Part shown: positions 1 to 7,604 of the stretch, in pieces | Position numbering within the stretch: the stretch's first letter is position 1 | Layout: the number at the start of each line of letters is the position of its first letter | DNA from: HGM13233 sp900762805 | Lineage (GTDB): Bacteria; Bacillota; Clostridia; Oscillospirales; Ruminococcaceae | NCBI GenBank assembly: GCA_937993755.1 | Contig: CALKMA010000011.1 | Location: 1-44,575 of the forward strand | Reading direction: 5' to 3' | Length of the DNA stretch: 44,575 nt | Position numbers and translations under genes: made by a program | The notes under the pieces: model-generated | Told to the model about the DNA's origin: nothing | What the model saw: only the letters and a program-made list of their open reading frames with translations | Databases searched by the model: none

Positions 1-1498
1 GCAAACAACTAAATGCTACAGAATATTCAAAAGTCCATTTTGGTGCAACAAATGCGTTGATACGGCCTACAGTGTACTTGTGTTGAATAGAAACTATAGC
101 AGCAGTTGTTTCGGTTTCTCGCTGATCTATCTCCCCATCATTTTTATCTGGCTCAATATCACAGTCAGTTATGATTGAAATGGGAATATCTATTGCACTG
201 CCATCTTTTCTTAGGAAAATCCTCGAATATCTAAAGAACCCTGTTCCACCAACATTAACAATAGAGATTCCGTGCTTCTCTAAATTAATTCCAATAACAT
301 CTGCCAACGTTGGAATAAGGAGCGATTCAGCATCTCCCTCAACCATAATAATTCCTTTAGCAAAGAACAGATTTGATTTTGTCGAATCCAGGAATCGCTG
401 CAAGAATAAATAGTCTCCTTTTTCAAGCCCTGTGTACTCTGCGCTTAAGTTAAAGGATCTGTCGTTTTTAAGCAAAATAAGATTTTTGATGTTGATTTTA
501 GATGCGAGAATGGAGCTGTGCGTAGAAACAATCACCTGTACACCAGAATTGTTGTATTCTCTCTGCAGGTAGCTGATCAACCGGAGCTGTGCTTGCGGAT
601 GAAGATGCGCTTCCAACTCCTCAATAACCGCAAGCTTCAAACTACCGTTGGTATCACTGTTCAATAGCAAGAGCTCGGCGGCAATAAACAGAAGATTATG
701 TACCCCCAAACCGGGTTGGACTTCAGGCGCAACCAAAGATAAACTCTCTAAAATTGACTTCAAACGCATTTCGGAGGTTTTGATTGATGCATCCTTGGAA
801 GCGTGTTCATCTAAAAACTCAGTAAGTGTGCTTCTGATTTTTCCAAGAATTTCGAGGCCTTCTTCTTCGAGAAAATATTTCTCTATACCTTCATTCGCCT
901 GCATAATAAGAGTAACCAGCGCATTATCTTCTTTGTTGGAAAACAAAGGATGGCTAAAGAGTATTTGAGAAATTCGTGAATTTCGTCCACTATGCATTTC
1001 CTTCTGCGCATCCCGAAGTGGTCTCAAATAAACGCATTTTAAGAGTTCTCTCGCTTTACCATCGAGTGATATACCGTCTTCGACATCTCCAGCTTTAAGT
1101 TCAGTATAAATACGACCATTTTCACGCCATGCCCGGTAATGAAGGAATAGTTTATAAAATACCGCGCCAGAGGTTTTATCTTTTTCGAACGAGAGCCATT
1201 CAACAAAATTTTTAGCTTCGTTGATTTCAAATCCTTCAAAAATGCAATCGATACTGAATTCGGTCGCAATTTCCCCGGTAGCGCTAATATAAAAATCCTC
1301 ATCCATAACACGCGTAAACTCGCCACTTTGCGTTTGGAGGACAAGTTTGATTGCATCAATTATTGCACTTTTTCCGGAATCATTCTCTCCAATCAATGCG
1401 TTTAGCCCCTTGTGAAAATTCACTGTGATTCCGTGTTTGTTCGCCCCATCATAGGCATACTTTCTGAAGTTTTTAAGTGTAATTGTAGATAAGTACAT
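1..1498 (-). CDS. OLD-family ATP-dependent endonuclease (partial, runs off the left edge)
   Basis: About 499 codons are visible from an ATG at 1498 with GGAGG at 1507-1511; the C-terminus lies beyond the window. The N-terminus has the RecF/SMC-like opening MYLSTITLKNFRKY and a Walker A loop GENDSGKSA at residues 37-45. An ABC-type Walker B region, VIEELEAHLHP, lies near residue 291. A TOPRIM domain follows, with MVEGDAESLLIP near residue 382 and a DCD acidic motif near residue 442. This order is that of OLD (overcoming lysogenization defect) nucleases, which include GajA of the Gabija anti-phage system. The gene starts 15 bases after the stop of the unknown gene at 1514, so the two are probably cotranscribed. 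Whether a UvrD-like helicase (GajB) follows cannot be seen. Base composition is AT-richer than the genes after 8.4 kb, consistent with acquisition by transfer. Confidence 0.88.
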   Translation of the reverse strand, partial: MYLSTITLKNFRKYAYDGANKHGITVNFHKGLNALIGENDSGKSAIIDAIKLVLQTQSGEFTRVMDEDFYISATGEIATEFSIDCIFEGFEINEAKNFVEWLSFEKDKTSGAVFYKLFLHYRAWRENGRIYTELKAGDVEDGISLDGKARELLKCVYLRPLRDAQKEMHSGRNSRISQILFSHPLFSNKEDNALVTLIMQANEGIEKYFLEEEGLEILGKIRSTLTEFLDEHASKDASIKTSEMRLKSILESLSLVAPEVQPGLGVHNLLFIAAELLLLNSDTNGSLKLAVIEELEAHLHPQAQLRLISYLQREYNNSGVQVIVSTHSSILASKINIKNLILLKNDRSFNLSAEYTGLEKGDYLFLQRFLDSTKSNLFFAKGIIMVEGDAESLLIPTLADVIGINLEKHGISIVNVGGTGFFRYSRIFLRKDGSAIDIPISIITDCDIEPDKNDGEIDQRETETTAAIVSIQHKYTVGRINAFVAPKWTFEYSVAFSCL

Positions 1499-1513
1499 AT
1501 CATATTCCTCCAA

Positions 1514-2266
1514 CTACCAACAATAATCCAATAATCGCATATAAACGGGACTTTTGGTAAGGTTAACGCTGTCGATATAAGATAAATGAGCACCATTCTC
1601 AATCATAAATACAATCCTATCATCGTAGATGAATGCAACATATGTATCAAAATCAGCGCCTACCTCGTGTGTCCGGTATTGCATAGCACATCGAAAATCA
1701 CTGTTTAATGCATTTTGAATCTGTGTAATCCCGATGAGGAATTCGTGCTTGGTTTTAAATTCAAATTTGTAGGGAAAGAAAAGCAAAAGATGCTTTCGTG
1801 TTTCAAGGGTTTCCAGCAATTCAATGAGATCGTTTTCGACACCCTGCTTCTTTATTGCGGTTATGCGCAACTCCCGTAAACCTTCAAAATCATATCCTCT
1901 TAGAGCAGCGTGGATACGTGTTGCTTTAATCGAACCATTTTTAACTTTAGGTTCACTTGTGACAATTATGCCTTTCACAATTTCGGTTTTACTGGGGTAT
2001 AAAATGCTTCTTGCCTGTAATGCAGTTTTACTGGCAATTAGCTTGAAATCAAACTGATAACTTGTCGAAATACAATCACATTGGCCGTTCTCTTCACTTT
2101 CGGGAGATTGATAAATATCTCCGTCTGATTTTGCGCGGAAAAAGTCAGAAGCATTTACAAACTCCAATAAATACTTCTCATAGTTGCAATCTGGGTCTCC
2201 ATGTATATAGTTTTTTATTATCATTTCAGGCGGTAATAGATGCGCAATCAAGGATTTGTCATACAT
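1514..2266 (-). CDS. Unknown protein upstream of the OLD nuclease
   Basis: A 250-residue soluble protein when started at the ATG at 2266. The frame is open upstream to a TTG at 2338, but that extension reads through the attenuator-like hairpin at 2296-2323 and has no ribosome-binding site, so I prefer 2266; no strong site precedes it either. I recognise no family. The protein has no membrane segment, one Cys pair (QCDC), a mixed alpha/beta look and a segment FDFKLIASKTA that vaguely resembles the D/E-x-K part of PD-(D/E)XK nucleases, which is far too weak to call. The OLD nuclease starts 15 bases downstream, so the pair probably works together; an accessory or sensor role in defence is inference from context only. 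Confidence 0.6.
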   Translation of the reverse strand: MYDKSLIAHLLPPEMIIKNYIHGDPDCNYEKYLLEFVNASDFFRAKSDGDIYQSPESEENGQCDCISTSYQFDFKLIASKTALQARSILYPSKTEIVKGIIVTSEPKVKNGSIKATRIHAALRGYDFEGLRELRITAIKKQGVENDLIELLETLETRKHLLLFFPYKFEFKTKHEFLIGITQIQNALNSDFRCAMQYRTHEVGADFDTYVAFIYDDRIVFMIENGAHLSYIDSVNLTKSPVYMRLLDYCW

Positions 2267-2288
2267 ATCAATGGCCCCATTAACTACA

Positions 2289-2384
2289 AACGAAAAGCCG
2301 CATGGGAACACACCCACACGGCTGCCTTGGTGGCACAAAGGCCTACCGTAGAATTATTATAGGGGATAATGCTGGAAAATTCAA
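2289..2384 (-). promoter_or_regulatory. Promoter and attenuator-like leader of the OLD unit
   Basis: Read leftward, TTGAAT (2379-2384) and TATAAT (2356-2361) are separated by 17 bases. The predicted transcript then meets a hairpin with arms AGCCG/CGGCT (2296-2300 and 2319-2323) and an inner TGGG/CCCA stem, followed by TTTTCGTTT, like an intrinsic terminator. The same DNA, if translated, reads CHQGSRVGVFPCGFSF. From memory this closely resembles the short leader ORF (orf12) that controls tet(M) attenuation in Tn916, but here there is no ATG or ribosome-binding site for a leader peptide. The resemblance needs an alignment; the promoter itself is clear. Confidence 0.6.
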
Positions 2385-2507
2385 GTTTCCGTCGCAACTA
2401 CACCCCAAAATGCTTGAGCTACACCCGTTAGGGATGGATTAGGGATTTTGCGTTTTTCGGTGCTCGTCCTTGTCCCGACTTCCACCGCCATTTTGTCCCG
2501 CTGACCA

Positions 2508-2530
2508 CAGTTAAAATGTGGTCAAGCGCA
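2508..2530. repeat. Inverted repeat TGACCACA...TGTGGTCA
   Basis: Perfect 8-base arms TGACCACA and TGTGGTCA surround a 7-base loop, lying about 60 bases beyond the 3' end of tRNA-Pro. Direct copies of TGGTCAAA also occur twice in each 190-bp unit on the other side of the tRNA. Repeats of this kind beside a tRNA resemble integrase arm-binding sites at an att site, or could simply form a hairpin. No integrase gene is in the window. Confidence 0.45.
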
Positions 2531-2556
2531 CTCTAAAAAACAAACTCTTAACGCAG

Positions 2557-2582
2557 AAAAACCGCCTTTTTAGGCGGTTTTT
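2557..2582 (-). terminator. Terminator downstream of tRNA-Pro
   Basis: Stem AAAAACCGCC/GGCGGTTTTT with a 6-base loop; it has T-runs on both strands, so it can act in both directions. It sits just beyond the 3' end of the leftward tRNA-Pro gene. Confidence 0.8.
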
Positions 2583-2592
2583 CGGGGAAAGG

Positions 2593-2668
2593 TGGTCCGA
2601 GTGACAGGATTCGAACCTGCGGCATCCTGCTCCCAAAGCAGGCGCGCTACCAACTGCGCTACACCCGG
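2593..2668 (-). tRNA. tRNA-Pro (anticodon TGG)
   Basis: The reverse strand folds as a complete 76-base tRNA with encoded CCA. The acceptor arms are CCGGGTG and CACTCGG with one G-T pair. The D arm is GCGC...GCGC, the anticodon arm is CCTGC-TTTGGGA-GCAGG, and the T arm carries TTCGAATC. The loop gives anticodon TGG (proline). It is the only intact copy; truncated 5' halves of the same tRNA follow upstream at 2701, 2891 and 3081. Confidence 0.95.
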
Positions 2669-2700
2669 TTATTTCGTTATTTTATCCGGCTGGTCGTATT

Positions 2701-3270
2701 CTCCCAAATGCGGCGCGCTATCAACTGCGCTACACCCCGATAATTATTAAATTGTGGCCGTGTAAGTGGTCAAATCTGTGGTCAAACACATTTTTGACCG
2801 CTATTTTTTGTTTTCCAAACCGCCCGAAATCCGCACGATTGAAGAGTTTTCGGCGGTTTTTGTTTTCGTGCGGTGTGAACACTGTCTATGCTCCCAAATG
2901 CGGCGCGCTATCAACTGCGCTACACCCCGATAGTTATTAAATTGTGGTCGTGTAAGTGGTCAAATCTGTGGTCAAATACATTTTTGACTGCTTTTTTTCA
3001 TTTTCCGAACCGCCCGAAATACGCATGGTTGAAGGGTTTTCGGCGGTTTTCGCTTTCGTGCGGTGCGAACACCGTCTACGCTCCCAAATATCGCGCGCTA
3101 CCAACTGCGCTATACCCCGATAGTTATTGAATTGTGAATCGCGTATGTAGCCAAATCTGCGGTCAGACGCATGTTTGACCGCTTTTTTATTTTCCGAACT
3201 GCCCGAAATCCGCACGGTTGAAGGCTTTTCGGCGGCTGCCGCTCTTGTGCGGTGTGCATACGGGCTGTGC
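2701..3270. repeat. Three 190-bp tandem units carrying tRNA-Pro 5' halves
   Basis: Copies start at 2701, 2891 and 3081, exactly 190 bases apart, and a badly decayed fourth begins at 3271. Each unit starts with a reverse-strand copy of the 5' half of tRNA-Pro (acceptor 5' strand, D arm and the TTTGGGA anticodon loop) and then loses the rest of the tRNA. Copies 1 and 2 are roughly 90 % alike by eye; copy 3 is more diverged. Each also carries an ACCGCC/GGCGGT-type hairpin with T-runs and two TGGTCAAA motifs, the same order as the DNA downstream of the intact tRNA. They look like remnants of repeated integration or duplication at this tRNA; none can fold as a full tRNA. Confidence 0.85.
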
Positions 3271-3375
3271 CCCAAGCCGCCGCGCGGCCGGCTGCGCCGC
3301 ATTCGGCCGAATATGCTGCTTCTTTGGGCCAAGAGCTGCCGCGGCCGTATGGGGATCTGACAACCTTAAAAACAA

Positions 3376-3401
3376 GCCCGTTCCAGTTGACTGAAACGGG
3401 C
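3376..3401 (-). terminator. Terminator downstream of tRNA-Gly
   Basis: Hairpin GCCCGTTcCAGT/ACTGaAACGGGC, followed on the reverse strand by TTGTTTTTAAGG; it lies 2 bases beyond the tRNA CCA end. Confidence 0.85.
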
Positions 3402-3403
3402 CG

Positions 3404-3479
3404 TGGAGCGGGTTACGAGGCTCGAACTCGCCACCTTCTGCTTGGGAAGCAGACGCTCTACCGGATGAGCTAAACCCGC
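3404..3479 (-). tRNA. tRNA-Gly (anticodon CCC)
   Basis: The reverse strand gives acceptor arms GCGGGTT/AACCCGC, D arm GCTC...GAGC, anticodon arm TCTGC-TTCCCAA-GCAGA (anticodon CCC, glycine) and T arm GCGAG-TTCGAGC-CTCGT, with discriminator T and encoded CCA. It lies about 735 bases from tRNA-Pro, with the 190-bp repeats between them, and has its own terminator. Confidence 0.95.
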
Positions 3480-3662
3480 GCGCTGTTCATTAAGTATAAA
3501 TCATTTTGCCGATTTCGTCAAGAGCTTTTTGCGGAAAGAGTGTAATGCCTTGTAGTGCTACAATACATCTTGGACAAGAGAATAAAGATATGAGGAATAG
3601 AGTCTCATGTGTTAAAGTTAAGTTATCACACCAAACTTTTCCGAAAGGAGACCATATCCCTC

Positions 3663-4589
3663 ATGAGCAAGAGTGTAACACAAGACATGGCCTACAGACA
3701 AGCCCTAATGAAATACGCGGAGAAACACGGCGTCAGCCGCGCCAGCCGGAAATACAACAAAAGCCGGTCGTACATCTACTTCTGGAAGCAGCGCTGGGAC
3801 GGTAGCGCGGCGTCCCTGGCCTGCCGGTCCAGACGCCCCCACAGCCACCCGAACCAGCATACGGAGGACGAGCTGAAGCTCATCCGCGACATGCGCCGCC
3901 GCAATCCGACGCTGGGTATGATCGAGCTTTGGCATCGCCTGTGACAGCGTGGCTACACCCGCTGTCCTGAGAGCATGTTCCGCGTCATGCGCAAAATGGG
4001 TCTGTTTCCGCCCGAAAAGCCGAAAAAGCAGTACAAACCAAAGCCTTATGAGCAGATGACCCGCCCCGGTGAGCGCATCCAGGTGGATGTGAAGGTCGTT
4101 CCCCGCCGCTGTATTGCGGATCCTGAGCTTCGTCTGTTCCAGTACACTGCCATTGATGAGCTCACAAGGCTGCGTTTTCTGGCAGCTTACCCGGAGCAAT
4201 CCACCTATTCCTCGGCGGACTTCCTGCGGAAGCTGCGAACGTGGTACGCCCGCAGAGGCATCCAAGTGGAGTGTGTTCAGACAGACAATGGATTTGAATT
4301 CACCAACCGCTTCTCAAACAGCAGGCGCGATCTGCCGACGCTGTTTGAGAAAACCGCCGCCGAGCTGGGCATCCGGCACAAGCTGATCCGCCCCTACACA
4401 CCGCGTCACAACGGCAAGGTGGAGCGCAGCCATCGTGAGGACCAGAAGCGGTTTTACTCCTGCCGCGCCTTTTATTCGCTTGAGGACTTTGCAAAGCAGC
4501 TGGCCGTCCATAACCGCCGCTCTAATAACTTACCCATGAGACCTCTCCGCTGGCTTTCTTCCAATGAGTTCGCTGTCCAATATGTTTGA
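3663..4589 (+). pseudogene. DDE (rve-type) transposase interrupted by an in-frame TGA
   Basis: The ATG at 3663 follows AAAGGAG. The first 93 codons encode a helix-turn-helix region (SRASRKYNKSRSYIYFWKQR) and end at TGA 3942-3944. The same frame then continues without a shift to 4589 with an integrase-like catalytic core: D in QVDVKVV, D in QTDNGFEF and E in HNGKVERSH. The total of about 308 codons fits IS481- or IS3-group transposases; IS481-like is my best guess. One C-to-T change (CGA to TGA) would explain the stop. I could not find convincing terminal inverted repeats, so the ends of the element are undefined. Its GC content is higher than that of the genes on either side. Confidence 0.82.
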
Positions 4590-4664
4590 CAAACCTACAC
4601 TTTTTAATGCTTTTTCGCTTTGAGGGACAGGAATAGCTTAAAGCAGCTTCCATCTCAAGCCAAT

Positions 4665-6866
4665 TCATTCCGTCATTCGTCTAAGCAACTCCGCACGATA
4701 CGGAAGTTTCCGAGCAAGCTCAATCGGGGTATAGCCCCAGTCATTTTTTGTGTTCAATTCGAGTGTGCAGTTTTGGAATATAACATCATACAGTGGCGCA
4801 AAATCCTCGTCGGTAAACTTCGGATGGCTGATAAGATACTGAATAGCCACTCTGTGTTTTGCGTCCAACTGATTGATATCTACCCCGGCCTCGATCAATA
4901 TCCGTGTCAACTCTACCGTCTGCTCCATAATGTGCTTAGGGCGAGAAAACAGAATGTGAAAAAGCGTTGCGCTTTCGTCGTTGGTAACTTTCAATTCCGC
5001 TCCTTCACCAATCAGGAACTTCACGATGTCATATCTGTTTTGGGGCGTTTGATTCGCCATAGCGCAGATTATGACGGGAGAGTCGTTCTTGGGCGTTTCG
5101 TTCAAAAGCCGTTTGTCATAGACTTCCTTGAACTGTGCCAGTGCCTGCGTTCTTGCGGAAAAGTACATATTCATACCGTTCATCCCCTTTGGAGGTTTAT
5201 TTTTATCCAGTATTTGATTGAGTGCCTCGTCCCCCAAAGACCGAATGGTATCTTCGATGGTGCTCCCATTCACATCTGCCTTCAAATCTACACCGTACTG
5301 AATAAAAAGCTCTAATATGGCAGGATTACTTTTGTTTTTGCGACCCAAAGCTTTCAATAAAGGGTTGGATTTATGGTTGGGATCGGCACCCATGCGAAGC
5401 AGCTCTTCGATGACTTTTACCTTGTGTCCCACGCAAGCAAATGTTAGGTAGGAATAGCCATACCGATCTTCCCTGTTAACATCGTTGATAGCGTATAAGG
5501 CTTTTAATGCGGTTTCTTCCGCCTCATTGGAGATTATATGGGTATATATGTCCCGCCCGTACTCATCCAGCATAGAAAGGAAGCCTTCTCTATCCTTATA
5601 TTTGCTGAGAACGGACTCGACAGCTTCTTCGGCAACTTTTCTCTTGTCTTTTTTATACAGGATGCTTAAATCCCCATCAACAAAGCCTATACCAATACCA
5701 CGACATTCTTTTAAGATATGAGCGTATTTACCCCTCTCAAGGTAATTCAACAAAAAAGTAGTGAATAAGTTCTCTATCGCTTTCCACTCACTCTTTTTCG
5801 TTAAAACATACGGGTTATCTCTTGTCGTATAAACCTCGTTACAGGCCCAATCCGAATTGTTTTCATCGAAGGTAGAAGTCCCCACCAATTCAACCGACCA
5901 CTTATTATCGCTATCCTCGTATAAGTTGAAGTGGATCGCTTCTACATTGCCGGGAAGCTTTTTCAGGGCATCTTCTAACCAATTATAAAAGCTGCTTTCT
6001 TCACGGATTTTCTCGTTATTTATGTTCCCTCTTGCTTTATTGCTTTCTATAATGTCCTGATAAACTCCACTCAAAGTGAATGGTTCCAAATCCTCTATTT
6101 TTTCTAATCCACGGTATTTCAGGGACTTATGCGTAAAACCGAAGTCCTCACAGCCTTTGTACTGCCTTATTTTATCATAAATAGCACCAGCGATTCTCTT
6201 GCCCTCCCGCAGCGTCCATTTCTCGCCGATTTCTTTATACTGACTTATAAAGCCATAATCCCTGATCCCTTTATCGTCTCTCATAAAGCCAAAAAGGAAA
6301 ATGGTTTCATTGGATATTTCAACATATTTCAAAAAGATAGTTTCTGAATTGTGAAGCGAAGTAATAAGTGGTTCTAGGGTTCCCAGATCGTATTTTGTCA
6401 GTTGGGTTCTGGTTGAACAGTTGGGTGATTCAATGTTATATAAATATTTGCCGTCTTGTGTGATTGCAAAATTTCCATCCTGACTTCCAATGTATGAAAA
6501 TTTGATTTTTTTGATCAAAGCCAAGCTGTCCAAATCATAGAACAAAAGCCACCCCGAAGAGGATTTTACAACCAAGGTGTTTGAGTTCGGGATAAATTTT
6601 CCACGGTACATATAGGGGGCATCTTGAAACCGTGCTAATTCATTTTCATCGTTATCAAAAATATATACTGTTTTCCCGTTTAGGCCGACTTTGAATTTCT
6701 CGTTTTGAGCATATCCCTGATACTTTTTCATCAGCTTGTTTTGATTAAATTCGTTGCATATACTCTCAAAGCGGCTGTCTTTGGAGCCGCCGTCATCTGC
6801 GTTTCTTGCAGAGCGTAAAATAAGTTTTGATATTGAACTGATCGTATGCGCCCAATCAAAGCCCAT
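4665..6866 (-). CDS. Large ankyrin-repeat protein with MGFD-type N-terminus
   Basis: A 733-residue protein with GGAGG 8-12 bases before the ATG. Residues 1-16 (MGFDWAHTISSISKLI) are nearly the same as the start of the gene at 7605-8186. Residues of roughly 60-250 are beta-rich with propeller-like spacing (YIFDNDEN, LLFYDLDS, YLYNIES). The C-terminal 300 residues hold ankyrin-like repeats such as YLTFACVGHKVKVIEELLRMGADPN, then EAGVDIN and WGYTPIELARKL. No signal peptide or membrane helix is visible. It is the last gene of a leftward three-gene cassette with 30-base gaps. The function is unknown; ankyrin proteins in such cassettes are often binding or immunity proteins, which is inference here. 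Confidence 0.75.
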   Translation of the reverse strand: MGFDWAHTISSISKLILRSARNADDGGSKDSRFESICNEFNQNKLMKKYQGYAQNEKFKVGLNGKTVYIFDNDENELARFQDAPYMYRGKFIPNSNTLVVKSSSGWLLFYDLDSLALIKKIKFSYIGSQDGNFAITQDGKYLYNIESPNCSTRTQLTKYDLGTLEPLITSLHNSETIFLKYVEISNETIFLFGFMRDDKGIRDYGFISQYKEIGEKWTLREGKRIAGAIYDKIRQYKGCEDFGFTHKSLKYRGLEKIEDLEPFTLSGVYQDIIESNKARGNINNEKIREESSFYNWLEDALKKLPGNVEAIHFNLYEDSDNKWSVELVGTSTFDENNSDWACNEVYTTRDNPYVLTKKSEWKAIENLFTTFLLNYLERGKYAHILKECRGIGIGFVDGDLSILYKKDKRKVAEEAVESVLSKYKDREGFLSMLDEYGRDIYTHIISNEAEETALKALYAINDVNREDRYGYSYLTFACVGHKVKVIEELLRMGADPNHKSNPLLKALGRKNKSNPAILELFIQYGVDLKADVNGSTIEDTIRSLGDEALNQILDKNKPPKGMNGMNMYFSARTQALAQFKEVYDKRLLNETPKNDSPVIICAMANQTPQNRYDIVKFLIGEGAELKVTNDESATLFHILFSRPKHIMEQTVELTRILIEAGVDINQLDAKHRVAIQYLISHPKFTDEDFAPLYDVIFQNCTLELNTKNDWGYTPIELARKLPYRAELLRRMTE

Positions 6867-6885
6867 ATCCGCAGCCTCCTCTGTG
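6835..6885 (-). repeat. Copy 1 of a shared 51-bp gene-start module
   Basis: This covers 19 bases before the ATG of the ankyrin gene, including the GGAGG site, plus its first 32 coding bases. It matches 8155-8205 at all but 3 of 51 positions, whereas the flanking sequences diverge at once. Confidence 0.9.
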
Positions 6886-6896
6886 AACGGTATTTT

Positions 6897-7574
6897 TTAT
6901 TGAATGCGAAGATTTTTGATTTGCTTGACTGCTCTTGCTGCCGCTTTTCTTTCTCCGGCTTTCATGCTATTAATAAATGGCTCGATGTATGGCAGTAAAG
7001 ATAAATCCTTATATTTACCAAGAGCTGTGATAGCAGATGTTTTAATTGTATCAACTTCCAGCCTTTCGATTATGACAGGCAAAGCGGCTTCGATCTTCCA
7101 TCTGCCGAGCATTTCCATCGTAAAAGGAAAAGCGTCCTTTTCACAAATTAAACCGATAAGAAAATCTTGCTTACTTTTGTCCTGTATTTTAACAAAAGCG
7201 TTATCGAGCGCATTTTCAGCAACTTTTGATAATCTTCCGTTGGCTTTTAGCTCTAATGTCCATCGCTCCAAAAAATTCGAACACTCCTTGTTGTCTTTTC
7301 TCCAAAACTGCTGTGTTATTAATTCCAAGGCAAACCCTATATTTGTAAACTGAGGAATATACTTGCTGATGATCGGGATACAGGCATCATTTTTGATATG
7401 CATATATCGCAAATCCTGAAAAGAACTACAGTCTACTCCTAAACATCTACTCAATTCAACACATAAGGAATCCACTAAAATATAATCCTCGGCATCCACT
7501 CCGGTGGCTCTGTTATACAACTCACGCTCTATATCCGCTTTATATAAGACGGTTGCCGCATAGTTATCAGACAT
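6897..7574 (-). CDS. HEAT-repeat protein
   Basis: A 225-residue protein with AGGAG before the ATG at 7574. The C-terminal third shows regular paired helices with the HEAT-type pattern WKIEAALPVIIERLEVDTIKTSAI followed by TALGKYKDLSLLPYIEPFI and AGERKAAARAVKQI. The N-terminal part is helical and unknown. No membrane segment is visible. It lies between two genes that share the MGFD-type start, 30 bases from each, so the three are probably one operon. HEAT repeats bind proteins; the partner is not evident. Base composition is AT-rich, like its neighbours. Confidence 0.72.
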   Translation of the reverse strand: MSDNYAATVLYKADIERELYNRATGVDAEDYILVDSLCVELSRCLGVDCSSFQDLRYMHIKNDACIPIISKYIPQFTNIGFALELITQQFWRKDNKECSNFLERWTLELKANGRLSKVAENALDNAFVKIQDKSKQDFLIGLICEKDAFPFTMEMLGRWKIEAALPVIIERLEVDTIKTSAITALGKYKDLSLLPYIEPFINSMKAGERKAAARAVKQIKNLRIQ

Positions 7575-7604
7575 ATTAAATCAGACTCCTTTAGAGAGTT
7601 TATT

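Noticed and set aside
1..1498. Firm call of the Gabija system
   Set aside because: GajA-like features are present, but the defining GajB helicase is not in the window and the upstream partner is not part of Gabija as known.
2701..3270. Array considered as a CRISPR or as functional tandem tRNAs
   Set aside because: The units are 190 bp with no short repeat/variable spacer pattern, and each tRNA copy lacks its 3' half.
2937..3332. 131-codon leftward open frame containing RGIAQLVAR
   Set aside because: It is translation of the truncated tRNA-Pro copies; that peptide is the usual artefact of reading tRNA DNA as protein.
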